Shown here one piece after another: positions 1 to 7,740 of a DNA stretch of 64,000 bases. Position 1 is the stretch's first letter, and each line of letters begins with the position of its first letter. The DNA is taken from positions 1 to 64,000 of the forward strand of contig NZ_JAPEMU010000002.1 in the NCBI RefSeq assembly GCF_026342405.1, given 5' to 3'. The notes beneath the pieces were generated by a model, which did not search any database, was not told the origin of the DNA, and saw nothing but the letters and a program-made list of their open reading frames with translations. Made by a program: the position numbers and the translations under genes. Origin of the DNA: Kitasatospora sp. NBC_00240. Its GTDB lineage: Bacteria; Actinomycetota; Actinomycetes; Streptomycetales; Streptomycetaceae.

Positions 1-113
1 ACGCCGACCTCGCCCTCAAGGAACAGGCACTCGCGCGAACCGCGCCCCTGAACACAGTCCCAGGCCGCTACCGCCCCTCCGACACGGTCATGGCGTTCCT
101 CGAAAGCCTGTGA
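1..113 (+). CDS. C-terminal end of a probable tyrosine recombinase/integrase (partial)
   Basis: Only the last 36 or so codons are in the window, read in the frame that ends at TGA 111-113. The tail reads ...PGRYRPSDTVMAFLESL, a form I associate with the C-termini of Streptomyces site-specific integrases that occur in mobile elements. The catalytic Arg/His/Tyr residues would lie upstream and cannot be seen. An inverted repeat begins one base after the stop codon. The identification rests on tail similarity alone and is tentative; it could be another Streptomyces protein with the same tail. Confidence 0.5.
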   Translation, partial: ADLALKEQALARTAPLNTVPGRYRPSDTVMAFLESL

Positions 114-114
114 C

Positions 115-180
115 TTATGCCGACCTCGCTGTCCGGGACACCGCCGTCGGCCACGTCACTGGACAGCGAGATCGGCATAA
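115..180. repeat. 20-bp inverted repeat just after the integrase stop
   Basis: Left arm TTATGCCGACCTCGCTGTCC (115-134) pairs with 161-180 at 19 of 20 positions, with a 26-nt spacer. It starts one base past the stop codon of the preceding gene. There is no U tract. It could be a strong hairpin acting as a terminator, or the recognition/terminal repeat of the element that carried the integrase. Confidence 0.6.
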
Positions 181-251
181 CCCCCACGTCTTCATAAGAC
201 GCCCTGCACATCCAGCGCGCCCATGTGCGGTTCCTGGTCGAGCGGAGCCGC

Positions 252-1016
252 TCAGCTCCCCGTGCCGCGGTTCCGGCGGCGCCACCACCAGGCACCGACG
301 GCCGCCAGCACGGCGGCGGCCGCGACGGCGATGACGACGGGCACCACCGGGGACGAGGAGTCCTCGCTGCTGCCGGTGGCCGTCGCGGCGGCGGTGGCCG
401 CGACGCTCGGCGTGGCGGCCGGGCCGGACGCGCTGGGGGAGGCGCTGGGGCTGGGGCTCGGGCTCGGGCTGGGAGCCGCGACGGTCGGACTCGGCACGGC
501 CGGGGCGACCGGGGTGGCGCCGGGGGCGGCGGGCGACAGCTTGAGCACGGGTGCGGGGTGCTCGGGTTCGGCGCCGGCTTTCGGGAGTTCGATCCAGCGC
601 TCGATGTGGCCGTCGCTGTACGTCTCCAGGGTCTTGAAGACGAGCTCCTTCGCGTCGGGCAGCTGCCGGACGGTGATCTTGTACGCCGCGTCCTTGCCCG
701 GGGCAAGGGCGGCGCCGCCCACCGTGTAGCCGTCCGGGGTGGCCGCGAAGGTCCACCCGGCCGGGGCCTCGGCGAGGGTGACGTCCCCCGGGGCGATGCC
801 CTCGGGGAGGACGACCTGGAACTTCGCCAGGCCCGCGGTGGTCGACTCGGCCTCGGCGGTGAAGGCCACCGTGGCGTTGGTGGCGAGGGCCTGCGCCGTC
901 TCGGACTCGACCTGGACGTGCGCGGACGCCGAGGTGCCGGCCAGCGCCACGGCAGCGGCGGTGAACGCCAGGACGGTGGCGGCGCGGGCGGCGCGGCGGA
1001 TCTGCCGGTTGGGCAC
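252..1016 (-). CDS. YcnI-like DUF1775 secreted, membrane-anchored protein
   Basis: 254 aa. The start is GTG at 1014-1016, preceded by AGGGAG at 7-nt spacing; the longer frame upstream has no signal peptide-like N-terminus. Residues 1-33 or so are a Sec signal peptide (RQIRRAARAA, hydrophobic core, ASA-HV). The His that begins the mature protein is typical of YcnI proteins, in which an N-terminal His helps bind copper. A DUF1775 beta-sandwich follows to about residue 150, then a Pro/Ser/Ala-rich linker, a transmembrane helix (PVVPVVIAVAAAAVLAAVGA) and a basic tail, so the domain is displayed outside the cell. The family is linked to copper handling; the exact role is not shown here. It diverges from a lipoprotein start at 1250. 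Confidence 0.85.
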   Translation of the reverse strand: MPNRQIRRAARAATVLAFTAAAVALAGTSASAHVQVESETAQALATNATVAFTAEAESTTAGLAKFQVVLPEGIAPGDVTLAEAPAGWTFAATPDGYTVGGAALAPGKDAAYKITVRQLPDAKELVFKTLETYSDGHIERWIELPKAGAEPEHPAPVLKLSPAAPGATPVAPAVPSPTVAAPSPSPSPSPSASPSASGPAATPSVAATAAATATGSSEDSSSPVVPVVIAVAAAAVLAAVGAWWWRRRNRGTGS

Positions 1017-1249
1017 TTCGGGCTCCCTGCTTCTCCGCCGGCCGGGACCGGCCAGGACCGGTGGGCGACGGACTGACGACGGGCTGACGACGGCGCCCAT
1101 CATGCACGACCGGGCCCGGCGCCGGGCCCGAACCCGACCGAAGGAAAGAAATCCGCCACCCCCGGGAACTCCTTCCATGACCGGAACGACTACCTGGACC
1201 GGGCCGGCACCGCCGGGCCCTGTGCACTCGGATTTCCCAGGAGAGTTCC

Positions 1250-1378
1250 ATGCGTTCTCGCGTGTTGTGCGGCATCGCTGCCGCAGTCGCCCTGCTCGTC
1301 ACGGGCTGCGGCAGCGACGGCGGCGCCGGCTCCGGCGACGCGAGCCCGGCCGCCGGGGCGGCCGCGACGGGCCCCGTG
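1250..1378 (+). pseudogene. 5' fragment of a lipoprotein gene
   Basis: A good ribosome site (AGGAGA) precedes ATG 1250. The product starts MRSRVLCGIAAAVALLVTGC, a lipoprotein signal peptide with lipobox VTGC, followed by a Gly/Ser/Ala-rich linker. After about residue 42 the reading frame turns into unrelated sequence, and the alternative frame carries a different protein (next entry). Lipoprotein genes are often found next to ycnI, which fits the divergent neighbour. Only the 5' end remains, so this is a gene fragment joined to foreign sequence near 1378. Confidence 0.6.
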
Positions 1379-2578
1379 CCCCGAGCCGGCCGACTTCGGC
1401 CACGACTTCCCCGCCATGATCGCCCGCACCTTCCAGGACCTCACCCCCGACGAGCGTCACGTCCTGCGCTCGGTCTCCCGCCTGGACGCCTTCGACACCG
1501 CCCTGGCGGCCCGCACCGCCAGCCTGACCCACGACGCGGCCGCGCTCCGCCTCGCCGAGCGGCCGTTCGTCACCGAGAACCCGTTCGGGCTATGGCCGCT
1601 CAGCTGCACGCCCTGATCCGCTCCACCCTGCGCGGCGCCACCGACCAGGCGGACGACCGCTGGTCCGAACAGGACTGGCACCGCGCCGCCGAACGCGTGC
1701 CCTGGCTGGCCTTGGCGAACAATGGACCGCCCAGCCCGGACCCGACCGGCTGCTGCTGCTGCTGATCGGCTGCCTGCGTCAGCGCCTTCGCCTGGCCCGC
1801 GATTTCACGCTCGACCTCGACTGGCTCTCCGAAGCAGCCTGGGCCTACGTCGGCGACTCCGTGTGGGAGCCCCTCACCCCATCCGCCCCGCATCAACCCG
1901 GCCAGCACCAGCCCCGACGGCGTCGAGGCCGCCGCGCCGGCACTGCGGACCGCCGCCGACGAACACCGCACACGCACCGCCACCCGACCCACTTCCGTCA
2001 GCGACAGCGCTCTCCTGCCGCCCGATCTGCACAAGATAGCCGTCTACTACCTCGCCAAGGCCCAACGCGACCTCGGCCACAGCCAGGGCCTCCGCCGCAG
2101 GCATGCAGCTCGTTGCCCACCGCAGGCGGCCGCCTCGCCCCCGCCGTCCGCCGAGGCCTCGCCCGCCTCGCCGGCGACTTCCCCACCGCCACCACCCTCG
2201 GCTGGAAAGGCCGCCACCACCGCGTCCTCGGCGACCTGTGGTGGCCCCATAGCGACATGGACCAAGGCGCCGCCTACGAGGCCGCCCGCACCAACGCCGA
2301 ACAGCACACCGTCACCAGCGAACGGCCACCGCCCAGACCCAACGCGCCTTCACCGACCCCGATACCGCCGACGACGAACTCCACCTCGCCGAACAACTGC
2401 TCGCCGGGCTCGACCTGCGCGCCACCACCCTCACTGTCCGCACCGCCGCCCTCCTCCGGGACGCCGGCACCACCGACCGCGACATCGAAGACCGGGCCGC
2501 CGCGCTACACGCCGAGCACGCTGCGGTCAGCGTCCTCGCCGCCCGGACCGCCCTGGAACTGGGCCAGGCCGGACGGCT
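1379..2578 (+). pseudogene. Multiply frameshifted NB-ARC/TPR-type ATP-binding protein remnant
   Basis: One protein can be followed through several frame changes: TFQDLTPDERHVLRSVSRLD (about 1428), LHALIRSTLRGATDQADDRW (about 1605), GEQWTAQPGPDRLLLLLIGC (1714), then AWAYVGDSVWEPLTP, DLHKIAVYYLAKAQRDLGHS (about 2025), GRLAPAVRRGLARLAGDFPT, and DDELHLAEQLLAGLDLRATT (about 2370). This resembles the C-terminal half of a large Streptomyces ATP/GTP-binding protein with TPR repeats. The N-terminal NTPase half is absent and homology stops abruptly near 2578. Frame changes fall near 1600, 1714, 1920, 2105 and 2325. It is not translatable as one product. Confidence 0.65.
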
Positions 2579-2772
2579 TTCCCCTGGTCCGGTGCGCGGT
2601 GGCCTTCCAGCCCCACTTCTCCTTGGTGACGTCGCTGACGTGCTTGCCGAGCATCCGACCCGATTCAGGGCCCGGGACAATCCGCTCTGGAGCCCGCCGA
2701 AACGCCCTGCGGCGAAACGGAAGTGTTCCGGCGGCGGCCGGGATGGCACCGGACGCCCTGCCTGTTCCCCCG

Positions 2773-2803
2773 CCCGGCCCGCCCCCGAGCGGGGCGGGCC
2801 GGG
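2773..2803. terminator. Strong hairpin terminator of ald
   Basis: Perfect 13-bp stem CCCGGCCCGCCCC (2773-2785) / GGGGCGGGCCGGG (2791-2803) with a 5-nt loop. It lies 12 nt beyond the ald stop codon (ald is on the minus strand). It lacks a U tract, as is common for Streptomyces hairpin terminators. Confidence 0.75.
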
Positions 2804-2814
2804 CTGAGGGGACG

Positions 2815-3933
2815 TCAGGCGAGCACGCTCTCCAGGGAGACGGACTCCAGGCCGAAGGCCTCGGCGACACCCGCGTAGGTGATCTGGCCCTCGTGCGTGT
2901 TCAGGCCCTTGGCCAGGGCGGCGTCGCGACGCAGGGCGTCCTTCCAGCCGCGGTTGGCCAGCTCCACGATGTAGGGCAGCGTGGCGTTGGTCAGCGCGTA
3001 GGTGGAGGTGTTCGGGACGGCACCCGGCATGTTCGCGACGCAGTAGAAGACCGAGTCGTGGACCTGGAAGGTCGGGTTGTCGTGCGTGGTGGCGCGCGAG
3101 TCCTCGAAGCAGCCGCCCTGGTCGATCGCGATGTCGACGAGCACGGAGCCCGGCTTCATCCGGGAGACCAGCTCGTTGGTGACGAGCTTGGGGGCCTTGG
3201 CGCCCGGGATCAGGACGGCGCCGATCACCAGATCGGCGTCGAGGACGGCCTTCTCCAGCTCGAACGCGTTGGAGGCGATGGCCTTGATCTTCGTGCCGAA
3301 GATCTTGTCGGCCTCGCGCAGCTTGTTGATGTCGCGGTCGAGCAGGGTCACGTCGTAGCCCATGCCGATGGCGATGGTGGCCGCGTGCCAGCCGGAGACG
3401 CCACCGCCGATGACGACAGCCTTCGCCGGGTGGGTGCCGGGCACACCGCCGGGCAGGGTGCCGCGGCCGCCGGCCGGACGCATCAGGTGGTACGAGCCGA
3501 CCTGCGGGGCGAGCCGGCCCGCGACCTCGGACATCGGGGCGAGCAGCGGCAGCGCGCCGTTGGCGAGCTGCACCGTCTCGTACGCGATGGCGGTGGTGCC
3601 GGACGCGAGCAGCGCGTCGGTGCCGGCCCGGTCGGCCGCCAGGTGCAGGTAGGTGAAGAGGGTCTGGCCCTTGCGCAGGCGGTGGTACTCCTGCGCGATC
3701 GGCTCCTTGACCTTCAGCAGCAGGTCGGCCGTGGCCCACACCTCGTCGGCGGTGGGAAGGATGGTCGCGCCGGCGGCGACGTACTCCTCGTTGGGGATCG
3801 AGGAGCCGACACCGGCGTTGTCCTCGATGTAGACCTCGTGTCCGTTACGGACCAGCTCATGCACGCCGGCGGGCGTGATGGCCACGCGGTACTCGTGGTT
3901 CTTGACCTCGCGGGGGATGCCGACCTTGGTCAC
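2815..3933 (-). CDS. ald: Alanine dehydrogenase
   Basis: 372 aa, the family's usual length. It catalyses NAD-dependent reversible oxidative deamination of L-alanine to pyruvate and ammonia, in the cytoplasm. The N-terminus MTKVGIPREVKNHEYRVAIT (GTG start, 3931-3933) fixes the start; the open frame continues upstream without family similarity. AGAGGGA lies about 12 nt before the start. Visible motifs: substrate-binding KVKEP (about residue 75), the TYLHLAAD segment with the catalytic His (about 95), the Rossmann glycine loop VIGGGVSG (about 176) and VDIAIDQGG with the catalytic Asp (about 270). It is monocistronic, with a hairpin terminator just downstream. Streptomyces ald is often controlled by an Lrp/AsnC regulator; one is present in this window at 14920 but not adjacent. 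Confidence 0.95.
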   Translation of the reverse strand: MTKVGIPREVKNHEYRVAITPAGVHELVRNGHEVYIEDNAGVGSSIPNEEYVAAGATILPTADEVWATADLLLKVKEPIAQEYHRLRKGQTLFTYLHLAADRAGTDALLASGTTAIAYETVQLANGALPLLAPMSEVAGRLAPQVGSYHLMRPAGGRGTLPGGVPGTHPAKAVVIGGGVSGWHAATIAIGMGYDVTLLDRDINKLREADKIFGTKIKAIASNAFELEKAVLDADLVIGAVLIPGAKAPKLVTNELVSRMKPGSVLVDIAIDQGGCFEDSRATTHDNPTFQVHDSVFYCVANMPGAVPNTSTYALTNATLPYIVELANRGWKDALRRDAALAKGLNTHEGQITYAGVAEAFGLESVSLESVLA

Positions 3934-4269
3934 GGCTAAACACGTCCCTCTTGCCTGTGGTCCCAGCCGGGGGAAGACCGGTGGGCGACGCGTGCGGAAG
4001 CCTCCGGAAGACACCGGGGCACAGTTCGCTGCGCGACTAGGTTCGAGTGTAATGAAGCCCAGGCGGCGTGTCAGCCTTTTAAAGTAACAAAATATGCCCA
4101 ACCTGGTAGCTAATTCGAAGGATGACATCGTCGACATTGAAGGGTACACGCCCACCAGGCAGGCCCATCTCAGGGCGAACTCGCCGAGTGCGCTGCCGAC
4201 TGCGCTCAAGGACGGCCAACCCGCCCGCCGCCGGGGAGCAGCCCTTGTTGAGCCGCCGCCCCCGCAAGT
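3934..4269. other. Intergenic region upstream of ald
   Basis: Contains the ald leader on the minus strand and a locally AT-rich patch (about 4075-4135) that could hold its promoter. A degenerate half-copy of the CRISPR-like repeat described below lies at about 4213-4241 on the minus strand. No coding region with family similarity was seen. Confidence 0.4.
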
Positions 4270-4298
4270 AGGGGCGTCCCCGCGGGCGCGGGGAGCAG
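4270..4298 (-). repeat. Solitary type I-E-like CRISPR repeat
   Basis: Read on the minus strand, the 29 nt begin CTGCTCCCCGCGCCCGCGGG and continue GACGCCCCT. The CCCCGCG-CCC-GCGGGG palindrome and 29-nt length match Streptomyces type I-E repeats. A decayed copy (CTGCTCCCCGG...) begins 57 nt further on the minus strand, ending at 4241, slightly short of the usual 61-nt period. Only one and a half units are present, so this is at most an array relic; similarity to the repeat class is from memory. Confidence 0.4.
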
Positions 4299-4410
4299 GG
4301 CGGCCTGACGATTGAGGGGGGGCTTGTTTGGGTATTGTCAGTGCTGTGGGCTGGGGTTTTGGACCGCCCCGGGTTCGGTGGGGACTCGATTTCGAGTAAG
4401 GATTCGAGTC

Positions 4411-4734
4411 ATGGCACGTCCTTCTTCCTACGCCAGAGCTGCGCCGGCGTGCGGTGCGCATGGTCGCCGAGGTCCTCAACGACTACCCGTACGAGTCGGC
4501 TGCGCTGCGGGCCGTCGCGGCGAAGCTGGGCATCAGCTCCGCCGAGACGCTGCGCAACTGGGTTCGCGTGACCAGGTCGACTCCGGGCAGCGCCCGGGCA
4601 CGACCACGGAGGAGTCTGCGCAGATCAAGGCGACGAAGAAGGAAATCGCCTAACTCAAGCGCGCCAACGAGATCCTCAAAGCCGCAACAAATTTCTTCGC
4701 GGCCGAGTTCGACCGGCCACACCTGCGCTCGTAG
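4411..4734 (+). pseudogene. IS3-family OrfA (decayed)
   Basis: ATG 4411 starts MARPSSY; after a one-base loss the HTH continues as RMVAEVLNDYPYESAALRAV and AAKLGISSAETLRNWVR, the helix-turn-helix that binds IS ends. A second frameshift lies near 4565, followed by GQRPGTTTEESAQIKATKKE and then an in-frame TAA (4651-4653) inside the leucine-zipper segment, before LKRANEILKAA. The tail NFFAAEFDRPHLRS ends at TAG 4732-4734. Two frameshifts plus a nonsense codon make it inactive. Confidence 0.75.
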
Positions 4735-5485
4735 CGTTCATCGACGTGCACCGGGGCCGCTTCGGCGGCGTCGAGCCGATCTGCCGTGTGCTCACCGAGC
4801 ACGGGTGCAGCATCGCCTCCTCCACCTGCTACACCCACCACAAGCGCAGGGCCTCACCCGCCACCCGCACGGTGCGCGACGAGGAACTCAAGGAGCTGAT
4901 CAAGGAGGTCCACGACGCCAACTACCGCGTCTACAGGGCCCGGAAGATCTGGCGGGAGCTGGGCCGGCAGGACCACCAGGTCGCCCGCTGCGCGAGCTCG
5001 GCGTCGCCGGTGCCGTGCGCGGCAGGAAAGTCATCACCACCATGGCCGACCCGGCCGCCGAACGCGCCCCCGACCTGGTCGACCGCGACTTCGTCGCGGC
5101 CAGCGTCCAGGACCGCGCCGGCGCCCGCCGCCCGTTGCTGTGGACCCGGCTCGACCACCCTGGTGTCCGGAAGATCTGGGCGGACCAGGGCTTCGCCGGC
5201 CGGCTCGTCGACTGGACGGCCCAGATCCTCGGCCGTGACCTCGAGATCGTGCGCAAGGACCCTGGGCAGCGGGGCTTCCAGGTCCAGCCCAAGCGTTGGG
5301 CTGTCGAGCGCACCCTTTCGTGGATCACAACCCATCGGCGTCTGGCCCGGGACTACGAGACCAGCCCCGCCCGATCAGAGACCATGATTCGCTGGGCGAT
5401 GATCGGCATCATGGTCCGCCGACTCGCCCGCGGTGGGCCAGCGTCACGGCCCGGCCCACGGCCTCTGGCGCGGACTTCGGTGTGA
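4735..5485 (+). pseudogene. IS3 OrfB start fused to IS5-family transposase C-terminus
   Basis: The first part is IS3 OrfB: FIDVHRGRFGGVEPICRVLT, then VRDEELKELIKEVHDANYRV, then after a frameshift near 4990 RELGVAGAVRGRKVITTMAD up to DRDFVAAS. At about 5100 the same frame continues VQDRAGARRPLLWTRLDHPG, IWADQGFAGRLVDWT and RWAVERTLSWITTHRRLARD, which is the IS5-family catalytic C-terminus (second Asp in WADQGF, Glu in AVERTLSW). Both families have an AAS-type tripeptide near the join (FVAAS / AASVQDR), so recombination at microhomology is plausible. Catalytic residues are incomplete. Confidence 0.7.
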
Positions 5486-5505
5486 GCTGCAGCCGCAGCC
5501 CGGCG

Positions 5506-5898
5506 TCAGTCTTCGACATCGTCGCGAAGCGCGGCTTCCATGGCGAGCAAGTCCTGGCGACTGAGCTGCGTCACTGTCCAGTCTCGGCTCCGCCCGTGGG
5601 CGACGAACCGGAGGTCCAGGGCGACATGATGGTGTTTAGTGGGCGAGGTCGGAGTACCAGAGCCAGTGCCCGTCGGTCAGCAGGGAGAGCCCGCCGATGA
5701 CAGTCCTGTCCGGGCAGAGGACATCGTGCGTGAGACCAGCCGTTGCGGCCAGTACCACCCGCTGCGGAGGTACCGGATCAGCTCACCTGTATGTGCTGGC
5801 TCCAGGGCGCCCACAGCGGCCCGAAGGGATGGGCTGTCCGGCCTGCCGTGCGCAAGCTCTCTGAAGTCGCCGACCATAGGGAACTTTTCATCGCTCAC
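5506..5898 (-). pseudogene. Frameshifted hypothetical protein of a common Streptomyces family
   Basis: GTG start at 5896-5898. The frame reads SDEKFPMVGDFRELAHGRPD ... GELIRYLRSG, shifts near 5765 to VVLAATAGLTHDVLCPDRTV and LSLLTDGHWLWYSDLAH, and shifts again near 5638 to HHVALDLRFVAHGRSRDWTV ... MEAALRDDVED, ending at 5506. Joined, the three pieces give about 130 aa of one compact protein. I know similar Streptomyces proteins but no function for them. Two frameshifts in 390 bp make it a probable pseudogene; it lies just right of the chimeric IS. Confidence 0.6.
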
Positions 5899-6231
5899 CC
5901 GCCGAGCGTAGAGCACCCTGCGGGAGCCTGATCCACAGAGATCTCAAACGCGGTCTCAAATTTCGGGGGTTACGACGGCGTGATGCACTGTCCTGCCCCG
6001 TTGAACGCAATCAGGACCCCGGAAAGCCCGAAACGTCCCGAAAGGCCGCCGCCCGACAGGGCGGCGGCCAGGTGTCACTGGTGTACAGCTGGTGACATTG
6101 TCCACCAGGCAGTTGTCATGCTGCTCCGGTGGACGTGGGTGAGCTGCGTGTGTCATGCGAGTGCGGAGGTTGGGACACCCGATGATTTCGTTGAGCGGCA
6201 ACCTCGCGCGGGGCGACCGCCGTCACTGGTT
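5899..6231. other. Gap without a recognised gene
   Basis: Short open frames occur on both strands but none has a ribosome site with recognisable protein features. A 6-bp-arm hairpin, CGGCGGCC.../...GGGCGGCGGCC around 6045-6070, could serve as a terminator for the secreted-protein gene ending at 6232. Confidence 0.3.
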
Positions 6232-6639
6232 TCAGAAACCCGCGGTGCTATAGGTCCTGCCAGTGTCCGTGTCGTGGAGGGTGACACTGCACGTGTAGTT
6301 CGTGAAACCTGCAGGGACCTGGCCGTAGAAGGTGCTGCTGGCCGTCTGGCCGGGCAGAACTGACTTATATCCAATGGAACCCCAGCCGAGGCCTTGCCAA
6401 CCGTTGGCGCAGAAGGCCGTGAAAGCGATGTGCTTGGTGCTGCTGCTCTGATTCAGAAAAGTTCCCTGGACGCTGAGGTACCCAAGGCCCGTAGTCCGCT
6501 TGCCACAGAGAATTCCGCCGTCCTGGGTGCTGCATGACTGCGGTGTTGCTGCCGATGCGGCGGGGGCCAGGGCGATACCTCCTGCAGCCAGGGCAAGGGC
6601 AGCAGCGGCAGTGCCGGCAATTCGCTTCAGGGAATGCAA
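6232..6639 (-). CDS. Small secreted protein
   Basis: 135 aa with a TTG start (6637-6639): AGGAG lies 5 nt upstream and no other start keeps the signal peptide whole. The signal peptide has Lys4-Arg5, a hydrophobic stretch AAAALALAAGGIALAPAASA and AxA cleavage at about residue 30. The mature part of about 105 aa has four Cys (CSTQDGGILCGK, FCANGW, YTCSV), which could form two disulphides, and is Gly/Ser/Thr/aromatic-rich. No known domain is recognised. It shares style, not sequence, with the secreted protein at 49.8 kb. Confidence 0.8.
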   Translation of the reverse strand: MHSLKRIAGTAAAALALAAGGIALAPAASAATPQSCSTQDGGILCGKRTTGLGYLSVQGTFLNQSSSTKHIAFTAFCANGWQGLGWGSIGYKSVLPGQTASSTFYGQVPAGFTNYTCSVTLHDTDTGRTYSTAGF

Positions 6640-7242
6640 GGGGTCTCCTCAAGGTGTCGGCCCCGCGCGACGGCGCCGAGGCGAGGGCCAAGACTCTCAG
6701 CAGATGAGGGACCGTCAAGGCCGCAGTGGGATAGTTAGGCCCGCTGGCTCCGCCCGATTGGGGCGGACAGCCCAATCGGTCGGCAATGGATGCACCTGTG
6801 AGGTCACCAGGGCAGCCAGAGGGAGTGCCCCTGCAGGCCGGCGAAGCGGCTACCACCTACGAGCTGCCAGCCTCCAGCAGGACGGCCCACTTACCTCGAC
6901 CGCCTCCTAAAGCAGGCCCGCCTCGCCCGCGCCGAGCACGCCCAGGCGGTCGGTGCTGGCACAGACGTCACCGAGTGCCCGCTCGCTGGCCACACTCCCG
7001 CACCCCGCCCGGCCACCCAACTTGCGCCCACCCCGGACGCCCAGGCCGTGTCCGGGCCGGTCCCCGGTCCGACAGGAGAAGTGGACCTCCCTCCTCGACG
7101 CCCCCACCGCGCCGCCGCTGCCTGACAGTAGCGATGTCCATGAGGGTCTCCCTGCGGGGCCTGGCCCGCTGCCTGACCGACCGTGGGTCCCCAACGCGCT
7201 CGGTCGGCCCCGTTCGGGAGGAGTTCGTGCGACCCGCCAGGA
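6640..7242. other. 600-bp gap without a recognised gene
   Basis: Open frames here are Pro/Arg/Ala-rich products of high GC with no domain features. The left end carries the leader of the secreted-protein gene. Nothing else can be supported. Confidence 0.3.
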
Positions 7243-7740
7243 TCAGATTCTGACCAGCCGTTCCAGCATGAATTGGTCATCCGGGAAGGCCTCGATGAAC
7301 ATCGACTGCACAAGATAGCGGCCCTCCGGGATGTGAACCCGGATCGTGTCATTCCCGGCGATATCACGGCCGACGACCATGCAGTCCATGAGCCAGTAGC
7401 TCCCGCCGAGCGAGATCTCGAAGGCATCTTTCCAGCCATCCGAACCCTTCGCGTGGTCCACCGCGTGCTCCAGCCCGCTGTCACCCTCGGCCGCGTACTT
7501 GCGGACGAAGGTCATCCGGTGATCGAGGTAGGTCACCGGAAGTGCCTCCCAGCCCAGAACCAGCACATCACCGAGCCGGGCAGTACGACCCGACCGACAA
7601 ACGCGTCCATAACCTCAGTACCGTCCCAGGCGGCGACATAGGACTCCGGACACAAGACGTAGTAGCCGAAATCCGTCCCGTCGATCCACTTCGCCGTAAC
7701 CACCTGATCCCCACCGCTCGCCGTGCCTACGAGGCGATCA
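7243..7740 (-). pseudogene. Imm21-like immunity protein, frameshifted
   Basis: The C-terminal frame (7243 to about 7572) reads DVLVLGWEALPVTYLDHRMT ... AFEISLGGSYWLMDCMVVGR ... FPDDQFMLERLVRI. The preceding residues lie one frame away: AKWIDGTDFGYYVLCPESYV and DGTEVMDAFVGRVVLPG. A one-base loss at about 7575 separates them. The YVxxV...G..VLVLG.EPLP-TY pattern resembles the Imm21 immunity family, which neutralises polymorphic toxins; this assignment is by pattern recall. The N-terminus upstream of 7740 cannot be traced. No toxin gene lies beside it. Confidence 0.5.

Larger units (their letters stand above)
4359..5485 (+). mobile_element. Chimeric IS remnant: IS3-family left part joined to IS5-family right part
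   Basis: The left end reads TGGACCGCCCCGGGTTCGG, typical of IS3-family ends. It is followed by a decayed orfA and the first half of orfB. Near 5100 the reading frame passes directly into the C-terminal part of an IS5-family transposase. The right IS3 half and the left IS5 half are missing. No intact transposase remains, so the element is dead. Endpoints are approximate. Confidence 0.7.

Noticed and set aside
4213..4298. A functional CRISPR array
   Set aside because: Only one full and one degenerate unit; no cas genes adjacent.
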